Source of the DNA: Shewanella cutis
GTDB lineage: Bacteria; Pseudomonadota; Gammaproteobacteria; Enterobacterales; Shewanellaceae
Reading direction: 5' to 3'
Assembly (NCBI RefSeq): GCF_022410515.1
Contig: NZ_JACSDI010000008.1
Coordinates: 124,001 to 188,000, forward strand
DNA: 64,000 nucleotides
Of the stretch, positions 35,434 to 42,857 are shown piece by piece (position 1 is the stretch's first letter; every line of letters begins with the position of its first letter). The position numbers and the translations under genes were made by a program. The notes under the pieces were generated by a model. It saw only the letters and a list, made by a program, of their open reading frames with translations. It did no database searches and was not told the DNA's origin.

Positions 35434-36570
35434 ATGATGTTACCTGCACCGCATTTTTCTGCCTTTAATCCCCCTCGCCGCATTTTAATGGGCCCTGGTC
35501 CATCGGATGTTTATCCCGAAGTGTTAGCCGCGCAGGCAAGACCGACCGTTGGCCACCTCGACCCATTGTTTGTCGCTATGATGGATGAGCTTAAAAGCCT
35601 GATCCAATATGCGTTTCAAACCAAAAATGAAATGACGATGGCGGTGTCAGCCCCCGGCAGTGCGGGCATGGAAACCTGTTTTGTGAACCTAGTTGAACCC
35701 GGCGAAAAGGTGATTGTGTGCCGTAACGGTGTGTTTGGTGAGCGTATGCGCCAAAACGTCGAGCGCGTTGGTGCAATTGCCGTGCTGGTGGATAATGAAT
35801 GGGGCACACCGGTCGATCCCGTCGCCGTCGAAGCGGCGCTTAAGGCCAACCCCGATGCTAAATTCCTCGCATTTGTGCATGCCGAAACCTCAACTGGCGC
35901 ATTAAGTGATGCTAAAACCCTGTGCGCGCTGGCGAAGCAATACGGCTGTTTATCGATTGTCGATGCGGTGACTTCCCTTGGTGGCGTGGAGTTAAGGGTT
36001 GATGAATGGGGCATCGATGCCATTTATTCTGGCAGCCAGAAATGTCTCTCCTGCGTACCGGGATTATCGCCTGTATCTTTCTCGCCTGCTGCGGTAGAAA
36101 AGCTTAAAAACCGTAAAACGCCAGTGCAAAGTTGGTTCCTCGATCAAAGTCTGGTGATGGCCTATTGGACCAGCGCGGGCGGTAAGCGCAGCTATCACCA
36201 CACCGCGCCTGTCAATGCGCTTTATGCCCTGCACGAATCGCTGCGTTTATTGGCCGAAGAAGGTTTAGAAAATGCATGGAAGCGTCATCAAGACATGCAT
36301 TTAGTACTGCGCGCTGGGCTGGAAAAACTCGGCTTGAAATTTGTCGTCGCTGAAGCCTCGCGCTTGCCACAACTCAATGCCATTTATATCCCTGAAGGTG
36401 TTGACGATGCCGCAGTGCGGACTCGTTTACTGAAGGATTACAACCTTGAAATCGGTGCAGGCCTTGGTGCACTTGCGGGCAAAGCTTGGCGCATCGGTTT
36501 AATGGGCTTTGGTGCCCGTCGTGAGAATGTCGCGCTCTGTTTGCGCGCCCTAGAAGAGGTGCTGAACTAA
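35434..36570 (+). CDS. Class V aminotransferase (alanine-glyoxylate/serine-pyruvate type)
   Basis: A 378-residue PLP enzyme of the class V fold. The N-terminus has RRILMGPGPSDVYPEV, the PLP Lys is in YSGSQKCLSCVPG, and SFSPAAVEKLKNR and TAPVNALYALHESL follow in the usual order. Members use alanine, serine or phosphoserine as donor and glyoxylate as acceptor. The gene is separate from the ilv operon (terminator between). A strong AAGGAG precedes two adjacent ATGs (35434 and 35437); the second is better spaced. Confidence 0.88.
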   Translation: MMLPAPHFSAFNPPRRILMGPGPSDVYPEVLAAQARPTVGHLDPLFVAMMDELKSLIQYAFQTKNEMTMAVSAPGSAGMETCFVNLVEPGEKVIVCRNGVFGERMRQNVERVGAIAVLVDNEWGTPVDPVAVEAALKANPDAKFLAFVHAETSTGALSDAKTLCALAKQYGCLSIVDAVTSLGGVELRVDEWGIDAIYSGSQKCLSCVPGLSPVSFSPAAVEKLKNRKTPVQSWFLDQSLVMAYWTSAGGKRSYHHTAPVNALYALHESLRLLAEEGLENAWKRHQDMHLVLRAGLEKLGLKFVVAEASRLPQLNAIYIPEGVDDAAVRTRLLKDYNLEIGAGLGALAGKAWRIGLMGFGARRENVALCLRALEEVLN

Positions 36571-36571
36571 T

Positions 36572-36865
36572 ATGTCAGTTTCGCGTATAAGGATGTTACG
36601 CAGAGCGAGTTTGCGCTTAGTGAGTTCACGTTTAGTGATTGGCGGTTTGATTCTGAGCTTAAGTGGTTGTGCCTCCAGCAATATGAGCAATGCCAGTTGT
36701 GATTTTGTACGAGGCACCGCTGACAATCAGAGTCAACGCGAGGCCAGCGGTGATGATAGCAATGCCCGGCAGATGGATGTGGGCATTGGTATTTTAACCG
36801 CAATCTTCGGCAGCATTAGTCGAGCACTTTCTTCCGATGATAAATCGGATGAAAAGTGTGTTTAA
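36572..36865 (+). CDS. Small predicted lipoprotein of unknown function
   Basis: A 97-residue protein starting one base after the aminotransferase stop. It has a long Arg-rich signal peptide with hydrophobic LVIGGLILSLSGC; the lipobox Cys is residue 33. The mature part is short, polar and Asp/Ser-rich, with two further Cys (one near the end). A second Met (residue 8) could be the start. I recognise no family. Downstream there is a palindromic repeat element that could end its transcript. Confidence 0.65.
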   Translation: MSVSRIRMLRRASLRLVSSRLVIGGLILSLSGCASSNMSNASCDFVRGTADNQSQREASGDDSNARQMDVGIGILTAIFGSISRALSSDDKSDEKCV

Positions 36866-36900
36866 TCGGCAAAGTTGTATTTTACTTTGGGTGGTATTGA

Positions 36901-36998
36901 TTAAGCACAGTCATTTCAGTGACACGCCGTGAATATGTCCCTATAGGCTCGGCGGCGGCATCCATGCCGCCAACGGTCACTTCCATGGCAGTGCTTAA
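36901..36998. repeat. Palindromic (REP-like) repeat element
   Basis: An imperfect 22-bp outer inverted repeat (TTAAGCAC...GTGAC at the left end, GTCAC...GTGCTTAA at the right end) encloses a perfect inner palindrome GGCGGCAT-CC-ATGCCGCC (36954-36971). The 98 bases can fold into one long hairpin. It resembles REP/BIME-type intergenic repeats; whether it is repeated elsewhere in the genome cannot be seen here. Confidence 0.6.
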
Positions 36999-37119
36999 TC
37001 TAGTTAAGCCAATGGTATAGCTGATAGTCTGTTATTTACAATTAGAGCATTCCGATAATTTAACAAGGGGAGGCTCGTTAAATTAAGTAGTTAACTAGTA
37101 GGTTGAAAAGGTTCATGGA

Positions 37120-37932
37120 TTAATTTTCTTCACAAAGCTGTTTATATTTCCGCTTAGCATTCCTTACTTGTATATCGTCAGCCAGCTTATCAAATGAAAT
37201 ATCAAAAGCGACATTCACAAAAGTGGCTATGGCTTGGTTCGATAGTTCAAAGTCATCTGGGAGTCTAAAATAGCAATTATCACCATCATTATTTTGGGAA
37301 AACTGTGTAGCTTCTAATATAGCCCTGATTTGATCTGCATTAGATGGGCGCTCAGATTTAGTGAGGATCAGATCTAATTCTGAACTAGTCTCAATTAAAG
37401 TATTTTGAGCATCTATCCCAAGTTGAGTGACTATTTGACTAATAGATGGGTAATACCTTTGTTCATACGGACCAACCATTTTTCTCAACGATTTTTTGAA
37501 ATAACCCTCAAACATATGATTTGATTGTCCTGCATCTTCTATAAGTTCGAATAGATCGTAGTGAGTGTTGCTTGTGAATGATGTTCTTTCATGTAACTGA
37601 GTTCGTTTATCCAGCATGTCTGAAAGTTCAAATGCAAGCTTGGCGATTTTGTCATTAACCGCTTTCAATTCCTTTGGAGCAGTTCTAACGTCCTCAACCT
37701 GATTCTCATTTCCAAATGCCACAGCGTCAATCACAAGGCCAATGAAGCGATTCACTTGAGGAATAGTTAGGGTTTGATACATCAGATTTATATGCGGTTC
37801 AAGTTCTGAATATCGTTCTAACAATCTCTTTATTACCGCATAGTCTGAGCGGTGCCTTTTCCCCTCAGCGGCTTCCTTTTGCTGAAATTCTAAATACTCA
37901 AATACCTTAAGTTCTGTGAATTCATTCATCAT
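37120..37932 (-). CDS. Uncharacterised protein, possibly acquired
   Basis: A 270-residue soluble protein with no signal peptide and no membrane segment; predicted mostly helical and acidic. No motif is recognisable. GGGAG lies six bases before the ATG at 37932, so translation looks real. The gene is more AT-rich than its neighbours and is flanked by non-coding DNA with palindromic repeats (36901-36998 and 38166-38390), which suggests an inserted segment. It stands alone, with no partner gene, and no function is proposed. Confidence 0.65.
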   Translation of the reverse strand: MMNEFTELKVFEYLEFQQKEAAEGKRHRSDYAVIKRLLERYSELEPHINLMYQTLTIPQVNRFIGLVIDAVAFGNENQVEDVRTAPKELKAVNDKIAKLAFELSDMLDKRTQLHERTSFTSNTHYDLFELIEDAGQSNHMFEGYFKKSLRKMVGPYEQRYYPSISQIVTQLGIDAQNTLIETSSELDLILTKSERPSNADQIRAILEATQFSQNNDGDNCYFRLPDDFELSNQAIATFVNVAFDISFDKLADDIQVRNAKRKYKQLCEEN

Positions 37933-38612
37933 CCAATTCTCCCTACTCGTTAAGTGCTACTTTGCAAAGTTAATCAATTTTCAACATAAAGTACCAATCT
38001 GAGTTAAAAATTTTTAAAGGCAACTGAGATTACAAACAGTGCACCTAACTCCGTTTAACTCCTCCTTAAATTGTTTAAGTGGTTTTGTGCTAAGCAGAGA
38101 AAGATAGGACTGGCGCAGCTTTTTCTCGGTTAACAGTCCACACATTGGCTGCAGAAGTTCACCCTCCCCTGCGAAGTTGCCGCGGGGCGTTGGAATAAAT
38201 TGCGTGAGTCCGGTCATGGATGACCGGCTAGCTTTCGGGGTACAGGATGTACCATCGGAAGCGATAGCAATTTGTCCATAAGACCAAGGCCAGTATCTAA
38301 TGCATGCAACTTCGCTAGGGGCGGCAAGGGAGATCCAAGAGGGAATTGCTGTTGATCCCCTCTTGGTCGGGTGTGGGTTGAAGACCCACGACTTTGACTT
38401 AGCTAAAAAATTAATTAACGAGCTGATCATAGTTAAATTTACAGAGTACATTTTTGTAAGAGGAGGGCAGATTCCTGTAGGGAATGACAATGCTTAATCG
38501 GAACTCACTAAATATGCATAAGACAATCAGCTCCCGCTTTTTCATAGTTGACATATAATGTCATCCCGCTATGATGCCTGCACCTCTGGTCATACATACA
38601 AAGAACTTATAA
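37933..38612. other. 680-base region without a credible gene
   Basis: Holds the upstream region of the unknown gene, a multi-hairpin segment (38166-38390, listed separately) and the promoter region of the Tim44-like gene. Near 38549-38563 it contains a 15-base palindrome TGACAT-ATA-ATGTCA that may overlap that promoter. Two overlapping open frames on opposite strands (158 and 65 codons) run through the hairpin segment and are judged spurious. Confidence 0.5.
38166..38390. ncRNA. Candidate structured RNA or mobile palindromic element
   Basis: Nested complementary arms: CCCCTGCGAAGTTGC (38166-38180) with GCAACTTCGCTAGGGG (38306-38321, one bulge); AAATTGC (38197-38203) with GCAATTT (38267-38273); inside them two hairpins, CCGGTCA-TGGA-TGACCGG (38210-38227) and GGTAC-AGGAT-GTACC (38239-38253). 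Two more hairpins follow: CCAAGAGGG with CCCTCTTGG (38335-38366) and GTGGGT-TGAAG-ACCCAC (38373-38389). The architecture looks like a branched RNA. Strand is unknown and no known family is recognised. Confidence 0.4.
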
Positions 38613-39488
38613 ATGAAAAAGTTATTTATTATGCTGGCGATGATTTTTGCGGTTAGCTTGGCTGCTAGTCCAGTCGCAGAAGCGAAAAAATTCGGCAGTA
38701 ATAAGTCTATTGGCAAAAGTCATCAAACGGCGCCGGCTCAGCCTGCGGCAACCAATACTCCCACAACCCCGCCTAACGCTGCGCCAGCACCTGCTGCGGG
38801 CAAAAAAGGTATGATGGGCGGCATGTTAGGCGGTTTATTAGCGGGCGGCTTATTAGCTGCGCTATTTATGGGCGAAGGTTTTGAAAATATTCAATTTATG
38901 GATATTTTGATTATCGCTCTGTTGGCATTCGTGCTGTTTAAAATCATCCGTACAGTGATGGCATCAAAAGCCAGTGCGCAGCCAAGACCTGCCTATGCGG
39001 GGGCTGGTCAACCTAATCCTAATCTGCAACGCCAGCAAGCGGAACAAACCGGTTTTGCCAGCAGTGCAAACAGTGGTAGCAATGGTTTTGCGCAAGCGGC
39101 GAGCACAGTGCCTTTCCATTTGCCTGCGGGTTTTGATTTACCCGGCTTTTTGGAAGGGGCTCGTAGTCATTACAAAACCTTGCAAGTAGCATGGAACGAA
39201 AACGACTTAAGCAAAATCCAAGAGTATGTTTCGATTGAGCTTTATAATGAACTCAGCAACCAACGCCGTGAGTTAGTGGGCGATCAACACACCGAAGTGA
39301 TGTTTTTGGATGCTGAACTGGTCCGCGCGACACACAATGCAAGTCTTGCGGAAGTGAGTGTTAAGTTTAGCGGCCGCTACCGCGATACTGTTGAAGGTGT
39401 CGAAGAGGACATTAAGGAAATCTGGCATTTAGAGCGTAACCTTACGCAAGCCAACGCGCCTTGGTTAATCGTCGGTATCGAGCAGTAA
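38613..39488 (+). CDS. Tim44-like domain protein
   Basis: A 291-residue protein with a signal peptide (KKLFIMLAMIFAVSLAASP), a low-complexity Ala/Pro/Thr linker, a Gly-Met-rich membrane segment (about 68-92, GMMGGMLGGLLAGGLLAALF) and another hydrophobic segment (about 96-115), and a C-terminal Tim44-like domain (about 170-291, AWNENDLSKIQEYVSIELYNEL). In bacteria these proteins are of unknown function; the domain is related to mitochondrial Tim44. It is monocistronic with its own terminator. Confidence 0.85.
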   Translation: MKKLFIMLAMIFAVSLAASPVAEAKKFGSNKSIGKSHQTAPAQPAATNTPTTPPNAAPAPAAGKKGMMGGMLGGLLAGGLLAALFMGEGFENIQFMDILIIALLAFVLFKIIRTVMASKASAQPRPAYAGAGQPNPNLQRQQAEQTGFASSANSGSNGFAQAASTVPFHLPAGFDLPGFLEGARSHYKTLQVAWNENDLSKIQEYVSIELYNELSNQRRELVGDQHTEVMFLDAELVRATHNASLAEVSVKFSGRYRDTVEGVEEDIKEIWHLERNLTQANAPWLIVGIEQ

Positions 39489-39534
39489 TCGGCTCGCCTT
39501 CAAAAGCAGCCTTAATCTGTTAATTGTTCAATAA

Positions 39535-39567
39535 AAAATCCCCGTATTAAGCGGGGATTTTGTTTTT
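39535..39567. terminator. Bidirectional terminator between Tim44-like and transporter genes
   Basis: Perfect 10-bp arms AAAATCCCCG and CGGGGATTTT with a 7-base loop, followed by TGTTTTTT. Lies between convergent genes. Confidence 0.9.
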
Positions 39568-39574
39568 TAAAGAG

Positions 39575-40939
39575 TTACACAAATTGCCTGATGGCGATTG
39601 TAATAATCAATACTGGGCAAACATACTTCACGTACCTTGGCCAAATGCGCCAGAAAAGCCCAGAGGCATCGACACCCTCTTGTTTACTTATCGCCTTGAG
39701 TAACTGGCTTTGGCGCCAAATCCAACCTAAGTAAATCGCAATGCCGAGGGCGACCAGCGGTTGGGCCATTTGCGTGGTTAGCATGATAGTGAAACTAAAT
39801 AGCGTCTCAAAAAATACCGCCAGTAATAAGGATAATGAGGTCAACAATAGGCCGATGATCAAGGTGGCACGCTGGCGGCTGAGTCCGCATTTTTGCATCA
39901 CATAGCTAGTCGGGACTTCGGCGATGGAAATGGCAGAAGTTAGGCCGGCGATGATCAGCAGCATAAAAAACACCACGCTAATAATGAGGTTAGCCGTATC
40001 GCCTAGGGTTGAGAATAAGGCGGGTAAAACAGTAAACACCAATGCATCCGAATCGATTAACTTGCCTTCTGCGCTAAAAATCTGCACGCCATTATGCTGG
40101 GCCACATACATGGCTGGGATGATTAAAAAGGCGGCGAGAAAGGCGATGCCGCTGTCGGTAAAGGCAACCCAGACGGTTAGTTTGGCGATATTCTCTTTTT
40201 GGCTCAAATAGCTGCCATAAACCATCATGGCACCTGTGCCTATGGTGAGTGAGAAGAAGGTTTGTCCGAGTGCGCTCAGCAAGGTATCTGGCGCGATAGC
40301 CTTGGCAAAGTTTGGCGTTAATAGTGCGCTAATGCCTTCACTCGCGCCATTAAGGGTGAAGATATAGGCCACGCCTGCGATCAGCATGATCAACAATAGC
40401 GGCATTAAGCGTTTAGACCATTTTTCGATACCTTCTTGTACGCCCTGCAGCAATACCAAAAATACCAGCGCGCTAAAAATTAGCGTGAATACCAGATTGC
40501 GCGACAGCGAGAAATCCATTAGCCAAGCAGCGGTATCATTCGCGCCAAAGGCTGTGGCGATAGGCGCGATGGCGTAGCTCACAAACCAGCCAGAAAGAAT
40601 GCTGTAGAAGGTATAGATCAACCCTGCTGTTACGATAGAAATCAACCCTATTGTCTTGCCTAAATTGCGGGTGAGCGAGTTGCAACCGAGTTTACCCATG
40701 GCATCGGCGGGGTTGGTTTGTCCGTGGCGACCAATCATCAGTTCGGCCATCAGCATGGGAATGCCTAGGATAAAAATAAGCACTAGGTACACAAGTAGAA
40801 AGGCACCGCCGCCATGGGTCGCCGCTTGGGTGGGGAATCCCCAAATGTTGCCCACACCTACGGCACTTCCGGCGGCAGCCATGATAAAACCTAAACGTGA
40901 GCTGAAATGGTTAGTCGAACTTGTATTGGCCGATTGCAT
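39575..40939 (-). CDS. Sodium-dependent transporter of the NSS/SNF family
   Basis: A 454-residue membrane protein with about 11-12 transmembrane segments, as in bacterial neurotransmitter:sodium symporters such as LeuT. The Na-binding unwound region of TM1 reads AAAGSAVGVGNIWGFP, a near-perfect family signature, and the TM6 region has SALGQTFFSLTIGTGAMMVYGSYL. Substrate is probably an amino acid or related amine but cannot be defined by eye. A Lrp-type regulator gene lies 336 bases upstream in the same direction. Confidence 0.92.
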   Translation of the reverse strand: MQSANTSSTNHFSSRLGFIMAAAGSAVGVGNIWGFPTQAATHGGGAFLLVYLVLIFILGIPMLMAELMIGRHGQTNPADAMGKLGCNSLTRNLGKTIGLISIVTAGLIYTFYSILSGWFVSYAIAPIATAFGANDTAAWLMDFSLSRNLVFTLIFSALVFLVLLQGVQEGIEKWSKRLMPLLLIMLIAGVAYIFTLNGASEGISALLTPNFAKAIAPDTLLSALGQTFFSLTIGTGAMMVYGSYLSQKENIAKLTVWVAFTDSGIAFLAAFLIIPAMYVAQHNGVQIFSAEGKLIDSDALVFTVLPALFSTLGDTANLIISVVFFMLLIIAGLTSAISIAEVPTSYVMQKCGLSRQRATLIIGLLLTSLSLLLAVFFETLFSFTIMLTTQMAQPLVALGIAIYLGWIWRQSQLLKAISKQEGVDASGLFWRIWPRYVKYVCPVLIITIAIRQFV

Positions 40940-41275
40940 TGTGCCTCCCGTAAAAAGAAGGCGTATCTTAGGCGGATAAATCAGAAGTTCAACGCAATTT
41001 TAGTGCGTTAAATTGCTGTTAACTGGCAATTTATGTTCTTATTTCTCTATTATTTTGAGGTTATATTTCTATTTTTAGCGTCTGTCGAGATTATATTGCT
41101 GGTGACGATTGCTGGCGGCCTCGCTTTAGCGATTAATTGCGATGGTAAAAACCTAATAAATTGTGATCTTATCGCTAAAAATACCTTTCGCAGGGTGAGC
41201 CGCTTGGGGTAGCGACATTGCAACCATGGCTGCATTGGTCTCACGCTATCGCAGCGGCCGTCACTTTTACTGCGC
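40940..41275 (-). promoter_or_regulatory. Upstream region of the transporter gene
   Basis: 336 bases between the Lrp-type gene and the transporter with no credible gene. The part near the transporter is AT-rich and contains repeated AATTGC/GCAATT-like words (around 40991-41031), which might be regulator sites. I could not assign a promoter with confidence. Confidence 0.35.
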
Positions 41276-41776
41276 TTAGGGTTGAATGGTGATATGGCTT
41301 AAGGGGATGGCCGTGTGCTCCTTGACCTTTTTCAACACGAAGCTGGAATGCACACCTGCGATATGCACATTGGTGGTGAGTTTATCTAACAGAAAAGTAC
41401 GAAAGTGCGCCATATCTTGGACTAACACTTTGAGTTGATAGTCGGCTTCAGAACCCGTGATCAGCGCACATTCTTGGACTTCTTCGTAGCCCAGTATATT
41501 GGCTTCAAATTGGTTGAGGATTCCAGGCGTGTGTTTTTCCATCCGTACATGGATATACGCAGTTAAATGCAGGTTGAATTTATCCGCTGACAGACGCGTG
41601 ACATAATCGGCAATATAACCCGCCTCTTCTAGGGCTTTAACGCGGCGTGAGCAAGGGGACGGCGACAGGCCGACTTTCGTTGCCAGTTCAAGATTCGATA
41701 ACCTGCCGTGGGTTTGCAGTAAACGCAAAATGGTTAAATCGAGTTGATCGAGTTTATATGGGTGAGTTTCAGTCAT
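41276..41776 (-). CDS. Lrp/AsnC-family transcriptional regulator
   Basis: A 166-residue regulator with an N-terminal helix-turn-helix (about 10-60, LDLTILRLLQTHGRLSNLEL then GLSPSPCSRRVKALEEAGYI) and a C-terminal RAM/ACT-like ligand domain (about 70-155, CALITGSEADYQLKVLV). The family senses amino acids. The ATG at 41776 was preferred over the TTG at 41836. It lies upstream of the NSS transporter on the same strand and may regulate it; that link is inference. A truncated MITE-like repeat lies just upstream. Confidence 0.88.
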   Translation of the reverse strand: MTETHPYKLDQLDLTILRLLQTHGRLSNLELATKVGLSPSPCSRRVKALEEAGYIADYVTRLSADKFNLHLTAYIHVRMEKHTPGILNQFEANILGYEEVQECALITGSEADYQLKVLVQDMAHFRTFLLDKLTTNVHIAGVHSSFVLKKVKEHTAIPLSHITIQP

Positions 41777-41848
41777 TGAAAGTTTAGGGGTAGCGGACTC
41801 TACCCCTAGTTTGCCAGTGTTAGCGCTGTTTGCCAAAAATCTTGTGTA

Positions 41849-41952
41849 ATACCAATCACATTAAATATCTAATCAGTTCAGAGCCTCACAGGCATTTCAA
41901 TCCAAGGTGCATTGACGAACAAATGGTTATCCCCTTTTAAGTCAATGTAACT
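41849..41952. mobile_element. Truncated MITE-like element (left end only)
   Basis: About 104 bases that closely match the left part of the element at 58428-58706: the terminal ATACCAATCACATTAAATAT, the internal GAGCCTCACAGGCAT and TGGTTATNCCCTTTTAAGTC blocks are shared. Similarity stops near 41952 and no right terminus is present, so it is a decayed or deleted copy. It fills the gap between the Lrp-type and PAP2 genes. Confidence 0.75.
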
Positions 41953-41958
41953 AGGGCG

Positions 41959-42741
41959 TTATTGCGAAGAGGCTTTTACAAACCCTTGCGTGAATATGCG
42001 TATTTTACTGACTAAAAATATGCTTAAGCTGCTGATGATGGCCGCGAGTAGGGTGGAAAAGAGCACATCCTGTGGCCAGTGCATACCGAGTAACATGCGG
42101 CTGAGGCCCATTAATAATCCCCATGCTAATAACGCACTGGTGAATAGAGGTAAACCCGCTAAAAGTAGATAGTAGCTGGCGGTTAGCACTAAGGTCACGG
42201 CAAAAATAGTGTGCCCAGAGGGGAAGGAATAACCGATTTCATCCTCCCAATGTTGTTTGATATTGGGAGAGAGTGTTAACCCAGACGGCCTGGTTTGTAG
42301 CTCGTTCAGCGCCTCTGCAATGACCCGTGAGCGATCGGAGTGAGCTAATTGATAGAAGGTGTTAGGGGTTAACTGTGCCTCCTCTGGGAGAGCTTGCTCG
42401 GCAAGATACACAAGGTTAGGCCTTGGCTCTTTAAAAAAGCTTTTAAGGGCATGGCTAGTGCTTAGGCTTAATACTTGGCTTAGGCCGATGGCTAAAAACA
42501 AGTTAATAAATAATGCTTTAGGCATATAACGATAGGCGAGTGCCAGTACGACTAAAACGGTCGCAACGCCATAGGGCGCGGTGCCTGTGGTCGTGAGCCA
42601 ATACAGCGCTGTGGCTAAAGGGGATTGTAGATCGATCAGTGGAAATAGTTGATTTTGTGTGAGTAACAGTAAGCTTGGAATAGCTGCTAGCAGTAACCAG
42701 ACAAGGGCTAAACGACGCAAAAGATAGGCTGGATGAGTCAA
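41959..42741 (-). CDS. PAP2-family membrane phosphatase (PgpB-like)
   Basis: A 260-residue membrane protein with about six transmembrane helices. The phosphatase signature is split as usual: KSFFKEPRPNLVYLA (motif 1, Lys-x6-Arg-Pro), then YSFPSGHTIFAVTL (motif 2, Pro-Ser-Gly-His) and SRMLLGMHWPQDVLFS (motif 3, Ser-Arg-x5-His-x3-Asp). Such enzymes dephosphorylate phosphatidylglycerophosphate, undecaprenyl-PP or lipid phosphates. The start chosen is a TTG at 42741, eight bases after GGAGG; an upstream TTG at 42840 lies beyond a terminator hairpin and is unlikely. Confidence 0.85.
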   Translation of the reverse strand: MTHPAYLLRRLALVWLLLAAIPSLLLLTQNQLFPLIDLQSPLATALYWLTTTGTAPYGVATVLVVLALAYRYMPKALFINLFLAIGLSQVLSLSTSHALKSFFKEPRPNLVYLAEQALPEEAQLTPNTFYQLAHSDRSRVIAEALNELQTRPSGLTLSPNIKQHWEDEIGYSFPSGHTIFAVTLVLTASYYLLLAGLPLFTSALLAWGLLMGLSRMLLGMHWPQDVLFSTLLAAIISSLSIFLVSKIRIFTQGFVKASSQ

Positions 42742-42805
42742 AATATTCGCCTCCGAGTAAACAGCATAGGCTACATGCCATACTTGGACTTGCCAATAAA
42801 AAAAT

Positions 42806-42831
42806 CCCGACAGCAAAAATGCGCTGTCGGG
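42806..42831 (-). terminator. Rho-independent terminator of creD
   Basis: Perfect 9-bp arms CCCGACAGC and GCTGTCGGG with an 8-base loop; read leftwards it is followed by a T-run. Lies 27 bases past the creD stop. Confidence 0.88.
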
Positions 42832-42857
42832 GGTCTTCAAGGGTGGAACCTTGGGTG

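Noticed and set aside
38014..38490. 158-codon open frame on the minus strand and a 65-codon frame on the plus strand (38300-38497)
   Set aside because: Both run through the multi-hairpin element, their translations lack any domain-like pattern, and palindromes generate open frames on both strands.
36866..38612. CRISPR array in the repeat-rich gap
   Set aside because: The repeats are single palindromes of different sequence, not direct repeats with regular spacers, and no cas genes are present.
41050..41244. 64-codon minus-strand open frame between the Lrp-type gene and transporter
   Set aside because: No ribosome site, no recognisable protein features, and AT-rich sequence as expected of a regulatory gap.
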